Assembly (NCBI GenBank): GCA_003556835.1
Contig: PWQG01000428.1
Coordinates: 1 to 11,557, forward strand
Direction: 5' to 3'
Source of the DNA: Gammaproteobacteria bacterium
GTDB lineage: Bacteria > Pseudomonadota > Gammaproteobacteria > Pseudomonadales > Pseudohongiellaceae
Length of the DNA: 11,557 bases
In this document: piece after piece, positions 1 through 6,695 of the stretch
Position numbering within the stretch: position 1 is the first letter of the stretch
How the letters are laid out: each line of letters starts with the position of its first letter
Made by a program: the position numbers and the translations under genes
The notes under the pieces: model-generated
Database searches by the model: none
What the model saw: only the letters and a program-made list of their open reading frames with translations
Told to the model about the DNA's origin: nothing

Positions 1-480
1 CAGATGTTGCAGACCTCGGAAAAGGAGCGTATCGATCTTGCCCGGGTGGTGGCTGGTTGCGTCGAGGGCTACCGCCTGGCCTATCCCGACGCGCAATTCG
101 AGACCGACCTGCATGGACCCGTGCCGATCAACGGCGTGCCCGAGTATATCGCGCAGTTGATGGACAAGTTGATCGCCAATGCCGTGGAGTTCTCCTTTGA
201 TGAAAAACCCATCGTGGTCAGTTGTGGGGTATACCGTGACAGGGCCGTGTTACGGGTGAGCAACCACGGCCCCTACCTGCCGGATGAAATGAAGGGGCGC
301 CTATTCGACTCGATGATTTCGGTGCGACCCCAGGACAAGCAGCGGGAACCACACCTGGGCATGGGCCTGCATATCGCCCGCCTGATTGCCGAATTCCATC
401 AGGGGCAGATCCGGGCGGACAATGTGCGCGAGTACGAGGGCGTGGCGGTCACTCTCCTGATCCCCCTGGCACAGGACTAG
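1..480 (+). CDS. Sensor histidine kinase, C-terminal ATP-binding part (5' partial)
   Basis: This is the last 159 codons of a gene that begins left of the window; the frame is open to base 1. The visible part is a GHKL/HATPase_c domain. It shows an N-box-like segment LIANAVEFSF, a degenerate G1 region (NHGP instead of DxGxG), an F-box LFDSMIS, and a G2 box HLGMGLHIARLIAEFH, and it ends in a hydrophobic strand VAVTLLIPL. The protein would bind ATP and phosphorylate a histidine in the missing upstream dimerisation domain. The FDSMISVR...PHLGMGL signature resembles the kinases of the proteobacterial dedicated sortase (Pds) two-component systems. That sub-family link is from memory and tentative. 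The sensor domain and partner regulator are not in the window. The gene converges with the DUF2889 gene, with 28 bases between the stops and no obvious terminator. Confidence 0.8.
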   Translation, partial: QMLQTSEKERIDLARVVAGCVEGYRLAYPDAQFETDLHGPVPINGVPEYIAQLMDKLIANAVEFSFDEKPIVVSCGVYRDRAVLRVSNHGPYLPDEMKGRLFDSMISVRPQDKQREPHLGMGLHIARLIAEFHQGQIRADNVREYEGVAVTLLIPLAQD

Positions 481-508
481 TGGGCCATGCGGATGGTTCA
501 GGACTTCT

Positions 509-1087
509 TCAATCAGAGGCTTCTTTGAGCGGGATGTAGTAGTCCGGGGCGTTCTCTTTCACCACTGGCGAGTGTTCCGACCAGGCGTGGCAGGTATTGA
601 GCACGAAGGGGCGGCCGGCATAGCGCGGTGTCTCCGAGTCGGCCACCCGGCGACGATGGTTCTGCAGTGGCTTGATGGTCTGGATCGCCACCGTGGCCAT
701 GGGGTAGAGCAGTTCCGTGATGTGGGTGCAGCCCTCGACTCCCCCGACCCGTTGCCGGATTTCCTTGCGCCAGCCCGGCCCGATTTTCAGGCCGATGAGT
801 TTTTTGTACTGCGGAGTGATGTCCGGGCAGACAGCAAAGGGGCTGCTTTCGGTATCGGCCTCCACATCATGCACGTGGAAGGATTCATCGATGGTCAGGC
901 GCAGCAACATGCGGTGCAAGGCTTCTCCCGGTTCGATGGTGCCGCGCCAGTTGTTGCTGAATGCGTAGGTCTTGGTGTCCGTCATCTGCGCCTCGATGTC
1001 GAAGAGGCCGTCTTCACGCTCGTAACCGGCGAACTCGATGGAGCGGGTGTGGATGTGTTGGCGTTTGACGGGGCTTGGCAATGGCAT
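509..1087 (-). CDS. DUF2889 family protein
   Basis: This 192-residue soluble protein has no signal peptide or membrane segment. The pattern fits DUF2889, a family of unknown function: an early HTRSIEFAGYEREDGLFDIEA segment (residues 13-33), then TDTKTYAF, a central GCTHITELL (119-127) and a late NTCHAW (164-169). The paired Cys/His residues in the last two motifs (C120, H122, C166, H167) could bind a metal; that is inference. The ATG at 1087 is preceded by AGGAAG five bases upstream, which supports this start. A TATAAT hexamer lies 28 to 33 bases upstream on the same strand, so the gene probably has its own promoter. It follows the six-gene lipid operon after an 81-base gap and may also receive read-through from it. 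No biochemical role can be assigned. Confidence 0.85.
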   Translation of the reverse strand: MPLPSPVKRQHIHTRSIEFAGYEREDGLFDIEAQMTDTKTYAFSNNWRGTIEPGEALHRMLLRLTIDESFHVHDVEADTESSPFAVCPDITPQYKKLIGLKIGPGWRKEIRQRVGGVEGCTHITELLYPMATVAIQTIKPLQNHRRRVADSETPRYAGRPFVLNTCHAWSEHSPVVKENAPDYYIPLKEASD

Positions 1088-1114
1088 GCAATCTTCCTGC
1101 GCTCAAAAGCCGGC

Positions 1115-1120
1115 ATTATA
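1115..1120 (-). promoter_or_regulatory. Candidate -10 box for the DUF2889 gene
   Basis: A perfect TATAAT reads on the - strand from 1120 to 1115, 28 to 33 bases upstream of the DUF2889 start codon. The best -35 I can find is TTGGCG or TTTGGC with a long 19-20 base spacer, so the -35 is weak. This could be a housekeeping sigma promoter that separates DUF2889 from the upstream stress operon. Confidence 0.4.
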
Positions 1121-1167
1121 CCCCATCGACTCGGGCAGCCGCCAAACCCCACCAGACCCCGCTAGGC

Positions 1168-1938
1168 CTAGGGCCGGTCCGCATATTCGTAGCGGATCAG
1201 CACATTGCGATTGTCGCCCGCCTCATCCGGGATATTCCCCAGGCCGTCGTAGAGTACCAGGCGACGCGTTTCCTGATCGTAGGCCACGCGAATGGGATCG
1301 ACGAACCAGCTGACCACCCGCAAAAAGCCGGCGGGACGGACTTCAAAGCAATAGATGTCTTCCTGTTCCGTCCGGCAGTCGCTGCGGTCGGTTTCGGTCA
1401 GTGCCACCCGCACCGTGTCCAGTCTCGAAGGCACCAGGAAGTTGGCGACCAGGCGCGCGTTCTCGGTCAGTTCGTCCCAGTTCTGCCGGATGTAGGCATC
1501 AAAGCCGGCATCCACGATCAGGGAATCGTTATATCGCAGTTCGCTCTCCCGCAGGCGTTCCGAGTCATCCGGGCGGAAAGCCACCTGGATCCGTTCCGGT
1601 TGGCTGTTGCGTTCGCCCTGTGAGCTGGTGCGGATGCGGGCCTGATTGCGATGATCGCGGAAATCTACTGCTGGTGCGCTCAATGACTGACTGTAATCCA
1701 GTACTTTTTCAGCGAATCGTTCGCCTTCCGGGGTCAGGTACAGGACTCGCGTTGGATGATCAATGTCCGGGTCATCGGCATACAGATGTTCACGGTACAA
1801 TAGTGTTTTCCCGTCTTCGGAATAGACGGAGCCGACCGCCCAGGGGGCCTCTTCATTGGAATTCATGGCAATCGCCTGGCCGATCAAGAGTGGGGCGGCT
1901 AGCGCCGGATACAGGACATGTCTGAAAAGTCGCTTCAT
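1168..1938 (-). CDS. Exported protein of unknown function, last gene of the lipid-stress operon
   Basis: I do not recognise this 256-residue protein. Residues 1-24 look like a cleavable signal peptide: KR near the start, a hydrophobic core YPALAAPLLIGQ, then AIA before MNS. No lipobox is seen, so the mature protein is probably soluble in the periplasm. The rest is rich in charged residues and predicted strands. It has only two cysteines (C188 and C197), nine residues apart, which could form a disulfide. A C-terminal WFVDPIRVAYDQETRRL stretch (211-227) looks like the most constrained part. I chose the ATG at 1938 because it overlaps the DUF2878 stop in an ATGA arrangement and begins a convincing signal peptide; an in-frame extension to 2001 would lose both. 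In related clusters a DUF3833 lipoprotein often follows DUF2878. This protein occupies that slot, but I see no sequence basis for calling it DUF3833. Confidence 0.75.
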   Translation of the reverse strand: MKRLFRHVLYPALAAPLLIGQAIAMNSNEEAPWAVGSVYSEDGKTLLYREHLYADDPDIDHPTRVLYLTPEGERFAEKVLDYSQSLSAPAVDFRDHRNQARIRTSSQGERNSQPERIQVAFRPDDSERLRESELRYNDSLIVDAGFDAYIRQNWDELTENARLVANFLVPSRLDTVRVALTETDRSDCRTEQEDIYCFEVRPAGFLRVVSWFVDPIRVAYDQETRRLVLYDGLGNIPDEAGDNRNVLIRYEYADRP

Positions 1939-2474
1939 GGAAATCTCCGCCGCATCAGTTTCTGGTGAATTATCATCATGACCGGAAAAACCACCGCCCA
2001 CGTGCAGGCAATGAGCAGTAATGCCAGCCAGAGCGGTTCCAGCAACTCAATGCCGGCAAGGCGACTGCCGCCAAAATAGGAGATCGGGGCAGCAGCGGCG
2101 CCCAGCAGGGCGCAGAGCAGCAACCGATCGTGGAAGAGGCGCAGCACCCGGCTGAAGTTGGTGGCAAACAGGGGCCACAGGCAGAGCAGCCACAAGGGCT
2201 GAAGCCATGCCTCGCCAAACCGCAGCACGCCGGCCTGCAACAGGAGCCAGTCGCAGACCAGGCCGATCAGCACGGCAAAACCGGCAAATTGCAACTCCTG
2301 TCGGGGCTGGTCTGCGAGGTGGAAATGTACCGCCAGCACCAGGGCGGTGGTGGGAAGCGCCACCACCGTGCCGCCGATCACGCAGAGCAGCCACCCGAGC
2401 TGGAACAGCGAGGCGGTGATCAGCACCTGGGAGCGCTTTGCGGAAAGGGAGCGCTGGGCGGCGGAGAAGTTCAC
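1935..2474 (-). CDS. DUF2878 family integral membrane protein
   Basis: This 179-residue, very hydrophobic protein has about five or six membrane segments, approximately residues 18-42, 43-54, 62-85, 91-105, 118-136 and 145-168. Family-like features are the aromatic GEAWLQPLWLLCLWPLFATNF stretch and the following SYFGGSRLAGIELLEPLWL. DUF2878 proteins have no known activity but are often found beside DUF1365 and Cfa-like methyltransferase genes, as here. The start is a GTG at 2474 whose bases overlap the TGA of the methyltransferase gene (GTGA), so translation is probably coupled. The stop overlaps the next start in the same way. A role in the inner membrane, in lipid handling or modification, is inferred from the neighbours. 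Confidence 0.85.
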   Translation of the reverse strand: MNFSAAQRSLSAKRSQVLITASLFQLGWLLCVIGGTVVALPTTALVLAVHFHLADQPRQELQFAGFAVLIGLVCDWLLLQAGVLRFGEAWLQPLWLLCLWPLFATNFSRVLRLFHDRLLLCALLGAAAAPISYFGGSRLAGIELLEPLWLALLLIACTWAVVFPVMMIIHQKLMRRRFP

Positions 2475-3799
2475 GTGCTTGTGCCTCCGTTACGGCACTG
2501 CAAGGGTTGCAGGCGGAATTCCGGGCGTGCGATCAGCAATTGTGCGGTATGGATGACCCGCTCCATGAAACCACCCTGGCAATACGCCAGGTAGAAATCC
2601 CACATGCGCAGGAATTCTTCGCTGAAGCCCTGTTCTGCGATGTCCCGGGCGCGGGCGAGGAATCGGTGGCGCCAGTGCTGCAGCGTCAGGGCGTAGTCAC
2701 TGGTGATGTCTTCCAGGCCGATGATCTGCATGTCGGTGTCACGGGCAATGTGCATAGCCATGACACTGTTGCTCGGCAGGCAGCCGCCAGGGAAGATGTA
2801 GCGCTGGATGAAATCCACGCTGCGCAGGGCCTGTTCATAGCGTTGATCGGAGATGGTGATCGCCTGCAGCAGCATCAATCCGTCGGGTTTGAGCAGGCTG
2901 GCGCAGCGGCTGAAATAGTCCCGATAGTACTGATGGCCCACGGCCTCGATCATCTCGATCGACACCAGTTTGTCGTACTCCCCGTCCAGGTCCCGGTAGT
3001 CCTTCAGCAATACCGTGATCCGGTCTTCCAGTCCGGCTTCCCGAACGCGGGTGCAGGCATGTTCATATTGTTCCCGCGATAGTGTGGTGGTGGTCACCCG
3101 GCAGCCATGCTCGCGTGCCGCATGAATGGCCATGCCACCCCAGCCCGTGCCGATTTCCAGCAGGTGATCCGAGGCCGCGAGTTGCAGGCGCTGACAGATG
3201 TGCTCGAGCTTGTTCACCGCCGCCTCATCCAACGACTGATCCGGGTGGCGGAAGATGGCGGCAGAGTACATCATTTCGGGGTCCAGAAAGGTGGCAAAGA
3301 AGCGGTTGCTAAGATCATAGTGCGCCGACACATTACGGCGTGAACCCTCGCGATTATTGCGTTGCAGTGTGTGCAAGAGGCGGTTACCCAGCTTGCGCCA
3401 GATCGATTGCGCTGAATCCATGCTGTCCAGCACCTTCATATTCGCGACCATGATGCGCACCAGCGCGACCAGGTCCGAACAGCTCCACTGCTGCGCCATA
3501 TAGCCTTCGGCGCCACCCGTGCTGCCGCCGAAGGCCACGGTCCGGTAAGCGGCGGGATCGTGAACCACGATATGGACAAAGAGGTCCTGGTTTTCCCTGG
3601 ATCCGAACTGCCATGTTTCGCCGTTCTCCTCCAGCACAATCTGTCCCCGGGTCAGTCGCGAGAGTACGCGGAAGACCACGCGTCGTGACCAGCGGTCCAG
3701 CCGACTGGTCGGAGTCTGCCGTTTTGTTTCGGCCGCGGCACGACCTGAGGTCCGCGACGTTTCGAGCAGGTTCTGCTCCATAGTTCCCTGGTTTTTCAT
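2471..3799 (-). CDS. Cyclopropane-fatty-acyl-phospholipid synthase family methyltransferase
   Basis: This 442-residue protein is a SAM-dependent methyltransferase of the CFA synthase family, about 60 residues longer than E. coli Cfa. The extra length is mainly a basic N-terminal stretch (residues 1-45). The N-terminal lipid-binding-like domain is followed by SAHYDLSNRFF (158-168), the SAM-binding motif LLEIGTGWGG (213-222), SIEMIEAVG (280-288, containing the expected acidic active-site residue E285) and a C-terminal FYLAYCQGGF (402-411). The family transfers a methyl group to the double bond of unsaturated acyl chains in membrane phospholipids. Where E. coli Cfa has YSCAYW, this protein has YSAAIF (178-183), so the active-site Cys is Ala180. 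Such divergent members can make methylated or furan fatty-acid precursors instead of cyclopropanes; which product is made here is open. The ATG overlaps the DUF1365 stop by 4 bases. It is the fourth gene of a probable ECF-sigma-controlled operon. Confidence 0.93.
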   Translation of the reverse strand: MKNQGTMEQNLLETSRTSGRAAAETKRQTPTSRLDRWSRRVVFRVLSRLTRGQIVLEENGETWQFGSRENQDLFVHIVVHDPAAYRTVAFGGSTGGAEGYMAQQWSCSDLVALVRIMVANMKVLDSMDSAQSIWRKLGNRLLHTLQRNNREGSRRNVSAHYDLSNRFFATFLDPEMMYSAAIFRHPDQSLDEAAVNKLEHICQRLQLAASDHLLEIGTGWGGMAIHAAREHGCRVTTTTLSREQYEHACTRVREAGLEDRITVLLKDYRDLDGEYDKLVSIEMIEAVGHQYYRDYFSRCASLLKPDGLMLLQAITISDQRYEQALRSVDFIQRYIFPGGCLPSNSVMAMHIARDTDMQIIGLEDITSDYALTLQHWRHRFLARARDIAEQGFSEEFLRMWDFYLAYCQGGFMERVIHTAQLLIARPEFRLQPLQCRNGGTST

Positions 3800-4557
3800 C
3801 GTGTGTAATCGGCTCCATGTCGGTACAGAGGGACGCGTTTGATAAACAGTTTCAGTGCCTGCCAGTAGATCCCGATGGCGATTCGCGCGCTCATCAGCGG
3901 ATACGTCAATAACAGGCGATTCAGATTGCCGGGCGTTGCTTCCTTGCGGTGCAGGACCAGCGTGGCGTTGAAGACCTCCTGCCCGTCCCGGTGGTTGCTG
4001 ATATGCAGGGCCAGGCGTCTGCCGGGGTTGCTGGCCCGCCAGTGGTAACGGATGTCCATGGGCATGAAGGGGGAAACATGCAGGGTCTTGTCGAAGCTGT
4101 GACGATTGTTTTTTGTATCGCCACAGGGGATGACATAGGCCCGGCTTTCACGCCAGGGTGTGTTGGTGACCTCGGCCACGATCCACTCCAGGCGGTCCTG
4201 CTCGTCAAAGCAGTAGTAGCAGCTCAGCGGATTCATCAATACCCCGAAGTAGCGCAGATTGGTCAGCAGCCGGATCGCACCCCGGGGTCGCTGCCCGGTC
4301 TGCTCCTCCACGCAATCGCGCACGGCCTGATCCAGGTCCTCGACCCCGGGCCGCAGAAAATCACTGCGGCAAAAGCGGGCAAGGGCAGGCCGGCGGGACC
4401 AGAATGGACTGCGCTGCAGCACCGAGTCGATTTCGGCGAGATCCAGGTAGACCATGCAGAGCCGGTAACGGAACAGATGACGTCGTGGCGAGAGGCGATG
4501 ATGCCGGACCATTCCCGTGTACAGCGCGCTGTGTTCGACCGGAGCGGATCCGCTCAT
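3796..4557 (-). CDS. DUF1365 family protein
   Basis: This 253-residue protein matches DUF1365 along its length. It shows an N-terminal LYTGMVRHHRLSPRRHLFRYRLCMVYLDL (about 12-40), GVLMNPLSCYYCFD (105-118), NTPWRESRAYVIP (131-143) and KTLHVSPFMPMDIRYHW (157-173). The conserved MNPLS(C/F)YY and HVSPF motifs are hallmarks of the family. The biochemical function is unknown; the family nearly always travels with Cfa-like methyltransferases. In Rhodobacter a homologous gene belongs to the RpoE/ChrR singlet-oxygen regulon. No signal peptide is seen; a hydrophobic patch near residues 220-235 may contact the membrane. Both ends overlap the neighbouring genes by 4 bases (ATGA), indicating translational coupling to the dehydrogenase before it and the methyltransferase after it. 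Confidence 0.92.
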   Translation of the reverse strand: MSGSAPVEHSALYTGMVRHHRLSPRRHLFRYRLCMVYLDLAEIDSVLQRSPFWSRRPALARFCRSDFLRPGVEDLDQAVRDCVEEQTGQRPRGAIRLLTNLRYFGVLMNPLSCYYCFDEQDRLEWIVAEVTNTPWRESRAYVIPCGDTKNNRHSFDKTLHVSPFMPMDIRYHWRASNPGRRLALHISNHRDGQEVFNATLVLHRKEATPGNLNRLLLTYPLMSARIAIGIYWQALKLFIKRVPLYRHGADYTR

Positions 4558-5336
4558 TTGCCGCTGGCCTTTTTCTTCCGCCCCAGGCTGTCTGCTGATC
4601 GCATGTACATCCGGTACCAGATCGGGGCGAACAGGCGACCCAGCTGCAGGATGGCCGAAAGACGGCGCGGGAAATTGACCGTCATAGGCCGCCGGCGGAT
4701 TCGGCGTGCAATGAGCGCCGCCGCCTTGTCCGCTTCCATGAGGAAAGGCATGGGGAATCGGTTCTGCTCGGTCATCGGTGTGCGAATGAATCCCGGATTG
4801 ACCACGGTGGTATCCAGCAGGTCGCCAAAGTCGGTACGCAGGGCATGCACCAGGTAGGCGGCTGCCGCTTTGGAGCCACCATAGGCAGCGGCACGGGGGA
4901 AGCCGATGAGCCCTGCCAGGCTGCAGATGCCCACCACATGGGGTCTGTGAGGCGCTTCACGCAGCAGTGGCAGGGCCGCACGCAGGGTATTGATCATGCC
5001 GAAATAATTGCTGTCCATGACCCGACGGAACAGCGCTGTGTCCAGTTCGGGGGCGCGGATGTATTCACAGCTGCCGGCATTCATGATCAGCAGATCGAGA
5101 TGCGTGGTGAGTTCCTGCAACGCCTGGCTGGTAGTGGTGCTGGCATCGTCATCACTGACATCGAACACCAGCGGCTGGATATGTCCGTCACTGCCCTCAC
5201 TGATTTCCTGCAGTTTTTGCGCGTTGCGACCGCTGATGATCACCCGGTGGCCCTGCGCCGCGTAGTGCCGCGCCAGCGCTGCACCGATACCGGAGCCACC
5301 CCCGGTGATCCAGATGCTGAGAACGTCCCCTGCCAT
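4554..5336 (-). CDS. Short-chain dehydrogenase/reductase (SDR), NAD(P)-dependent
   Basis: This 260-residue classical SDR has a complete Rossmann fold signature: TGGGSGIG (11-18) for dinucleotide binding, FDVSDDD (58-64), NAG (86-88), the catalytic Ser139 - Tyr152 - Lys156 set (YGGSK) and PGFIRTPM (181-188). SGRN after the second strand favours NADP(H), but that is inference. The C-terminal tail is basic and hydrophobic (LFAPIWYRMYMRS...GRKKKASGK) and may lie on the membrane, which would suit a lipid substrate. The ATG at 5336 is preceded by a strong AAGGAG six to seven bases away. The gene lies 59 bases after the SnoaL-like gene and its stop overlaps the DUF1365 start (ATGA). The substrate cannot be deduced. 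SDRs of this type are common in lipid-modification clusters with DUF1365 and Cfa-like genes. Confidence 0.93.
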   Translation of the reverse strand: MAGDVLSIWITGGGSGIGAALARHYAAQGHRVIISGRNAQKLQEISEGSDGHIQPLVFDVSDDDASTTTSQALQELTTHLDLLIMNAGSCEYIRAPELDTALFRRVMDSNYFGMINTLRAALPLLREAPHRPHVVGICSLAGLIGFPRAAAYGGSKAAAAYLVHALRTDFGDLLDTTVVNPGFIRTPMTEQNRFPMPFLMEADKAAALIARRIRRRPMTVNFPRRLSAILQLGRLFAPIWYRMYMRSADSLGRKKKASGK

Positions 5337-5395
5337 GATCTGCTCCTTGTGCTGTCGACTGACTGTAGCGGGCCAGGCGGTTCGCTTGGCAAAGC

Positions 5396-5863
5396 TCAGG
5401 CAGCCAGCCGCCGTTTGATATGCTGGATCACCCGACCCAGGACCGGAATGTGTTGGTACAGCATGTTGCCCAGATCATATACATCTTCCTGGTAGAAAAT
5501 CCTGTCGGTGAAGCGAATCAGTGTCATGCCCCGGACTGCAATCGGCTGGCCGCCACGCAATCGAGGATGTCGTAAATGCATATCCCAGACAATACTCGCC
5601 ATATGGTCGGTCAGCAATTCATCCTGGTACTCGAAGTCGATGCGTTCACAGCCATCATACAATGAGCGCAGGTAGCGGCGCAGGGCCAGGCGGCCATGCA
5701 GGGTGTGCACAGGATCCCGGAATTCGATGTCTTCTGTATACAGTCGATCCAACTCATCGGCTTCGTCGAGTTTCCCGGGACCGGCGCAGCGATGGAAGCG
5801 CCTGAAGTCGTCGAGCAGGGCGCGGCGCCGCGTTGCATTGACCATTTCCATATCCGTCACCAT
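5396..5863 (-). CDS. SnoaL/NTF2-like nuclear transport factor 2 family protein
   Basis: This 155-residue protein has the one-domain NTF2-like (SnoaL) pattern: a helical N-terminus, LYTEDIEFRDPVHTLHGRLALRRYL (41-65), where the FxDPxxxxxG motif is typical, and strands ending in GMTLIRFTDRIFYQEDVYDLGNML. These cone-shaped folds bind small hydrophobic ligands and serve as isomerases, cyclases or simple carriers. Here a lipid-related ligand is plausible from the neighbours. I place the start at the ATG at 5863, which has AAAGAG about ten bases upstream. A GTG at 5914 gives 17 more residues but has no ribosome-binding site, and internal ATGs at 5851 and 5845 are also possible. It is the first gene of the operon, about 97 bases downstream of a candidate ECF promoter -10. 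Confidence 0.85.
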   Translation of the reverse strand: MVTDMEMVNATRRRALLDDFRRFHRCAGPGKLDEADELDRLYTEDIEFRDPVHTLHGRLALRRYLRSLYDGCERIDFEYQDELLTDHMASIVWDMHLRHPRLRGGQPIAVRGMTLIRFTDRIFYQEDVYDLGNMLYQHIPVLGRVIQHIKRRLAA

Positions 5864-5959
5864 AGGAAGGCATCTCTTTGCTGGTGGACAGCGCTGCTGT
5901 GGCGGTTGGTCCACGCTGTGGTGGCGGCGCCCGTTGTCCGATGTTTATACTGTGGGTCT

Positions 5960-5988
5960 TGTTACGACATGATGCGATGCCCGGATCA
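5960..5988 (-). promoter_or_regulatory. Candidate RpoE/ChrR-type ECF promoter for the lipid operon
   Basis: Reading on the - strand, TGATCC lies at 5988-5983, followed by exactly 18 bases and then TAACA at 5964-5960. This matches the TGATCC-N18-TAA pattern known for promoters of the R. sphaeroides RpoE (ECF11) regulon. The predicted transcript start is near 5953, leaving a leader of about 90 bases before the chosen ATG of the SnoaL-like gene. It points into the six-gene operon. Confidence 0.75.
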
Positions 5989-6002
5989 ACGGCGTGGTCC
6001 AG

Positions 6003-6031
6003 TGATCCGGTCCTGACAGGCCGGCGTAGGT
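6003..6031 (+). promoter_or_regulatory. Candidate RpoE/ChrR-type ECF promoter for the sigma factor operon
   Basis: TGATCC lies at 6003-6008, followed by 18 bases and TAGGT at 6027-6031. The -35 is a perfect match and the -10 differs from TAAGA at two positions. It is arranged back to back with the promoter at 5960-5988; only 14 bases separate the two -35 elements. Transcription would begin near 6037, about 33 bases before the sigma factor GTG, giving autoregulation. Confidence 0.7.
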
Positions 6032-6070
6032 ACAGGGGAAACTTTGCATCAGAAGCCGGAGAGGCATGTC

Positions 6071-6679
6071 GTGAATCAGCCATTACGCGTTCAGAACGAC
6101 GGGAAGCCAATGCAGCACGCAGGGCGGAAAGTGGATGGGGATCCCTGGGCACCCTGTCTCAAGAAGATTGCAGATCATCAGGACCGGGCCGCCTTCAAGG
6201 AGCTGTTTGCGCATTTCGCTCCATTGATCCGGGCCTTCCTGATGAAAAACGGCGGTGGTGATTGGACACAGGCCGAGGAAATCACCCAGGAGGTCATGAT
6301 CAAGGTATGGCGCAAGGCGGCATCCTTCAACAGCAGCAAAGCGAGTGCCACCACCTGGCTATACACGATTGCGCGTAACACAAGAATTGATTTTATCCGG
6401 CGAAGTCAACGGCGGGACCGGAAAATCGATGCCGAGGACATCTGGCACGAGCTGGAGTCGCCCGAGCCAATAGTCGATCTGCAAAAGCGACGTGTCCAAA
6501 ACCAGATCCGCAGCGCGATGGCCAGCCTGCCCGATGAGCAGGCCCAGGTGCTGTTCAAGGCCTTCATGGAAGGCAAGTCGCATAACGAAGTGGCAGAGGA
6601 GATGCGTCTGCCATTGGGCACGGTCAAATCCAGAATCCGGCTTGCACTGAGCAAAATGCAGATACTGATTGATAAATGA
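6071..6679 (+). CDS. rpoE: ECF RNA polymerase sigma factor, RpoE/ChrR (ECF11) type
   Basis: This 202-residue protein has the two-domain ECF layout. Sigma region 2 covers about residues 41-115, including AEEITQEVMIKVWRKAASFN (68-87) and the -10 recognition stretch TTWLYTIARNTRIDFIRRSQRR (94-115). Region 4 covers about 145-200, with the helix-turn-helix SHNEVAEEMRLPLGTVKSRIRLALSKM. Assignment to the ECF11 group rests on the adjacent ChrR-type anti-sigma gene and the matching promoter motifs. The GTG at 6071 has GGAGAGG six bases upstream. A TTG at 6044 is less likely because it lacks a site and lies almost on the predicted transcript start. An ATG at 6110 would still leave region 2 intact. The factor is expected to direct polymerase to the divergent lipid operon and to its own gene when released by ChrR. 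Confidence 0.92.
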   Translation: MNQPLRVQNDGKPMQHAGRKVDGDPWAPCLKKIADHQDRAAFKELFAHFAPLIRAFLMKNGGGDWTQAEEITQEVMIKVWRKAASFNSSKASATTWLYTIARNTRIDFIRRSQRRDRKIDAEDIWHELESPEPIVDLQKRRVQNQIRSAMASLPDEQAQVLFKAFMEGKSHNEVAEEMRLPLGTVKSRIRLALSKMQILIDK

Positions 6680-6695
6680 GTCAGCAGGTTTATTT

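Noticed and set aside
572..1165. + strand open frame (197 codons) opposite the DUF2889 gene
   Set aside because: The - strand frame has DUF2889 motifs and a good ribosome-binding site; the + frame has neither.
1194..1199. TGATCC on the - strand near the end of the exported-protein gene, as an ECF promoter for DUF2889
   Set aside because: No TAA-like -10 follows at the 18-base spacing, and the site lies inside the coding region.
3949..4857. Long + strand open frame (302 codons) opposite the DUF1365 and SDR genes
   Set aside because: It lies antisense to two genes with clear family motifs, spans their junction, has no recognisable domain and no ribosome-binding site; it is a by-product of GC-rich codon use.
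5864..5914. GTG at 5914 as the start of the SnoaL-like protein
   Set aside because: No ribosome-binding site precedes it and the extra 17 residues are low-complexity and lie outside the NTF2 fold; the ATG at 5863 is preferred.
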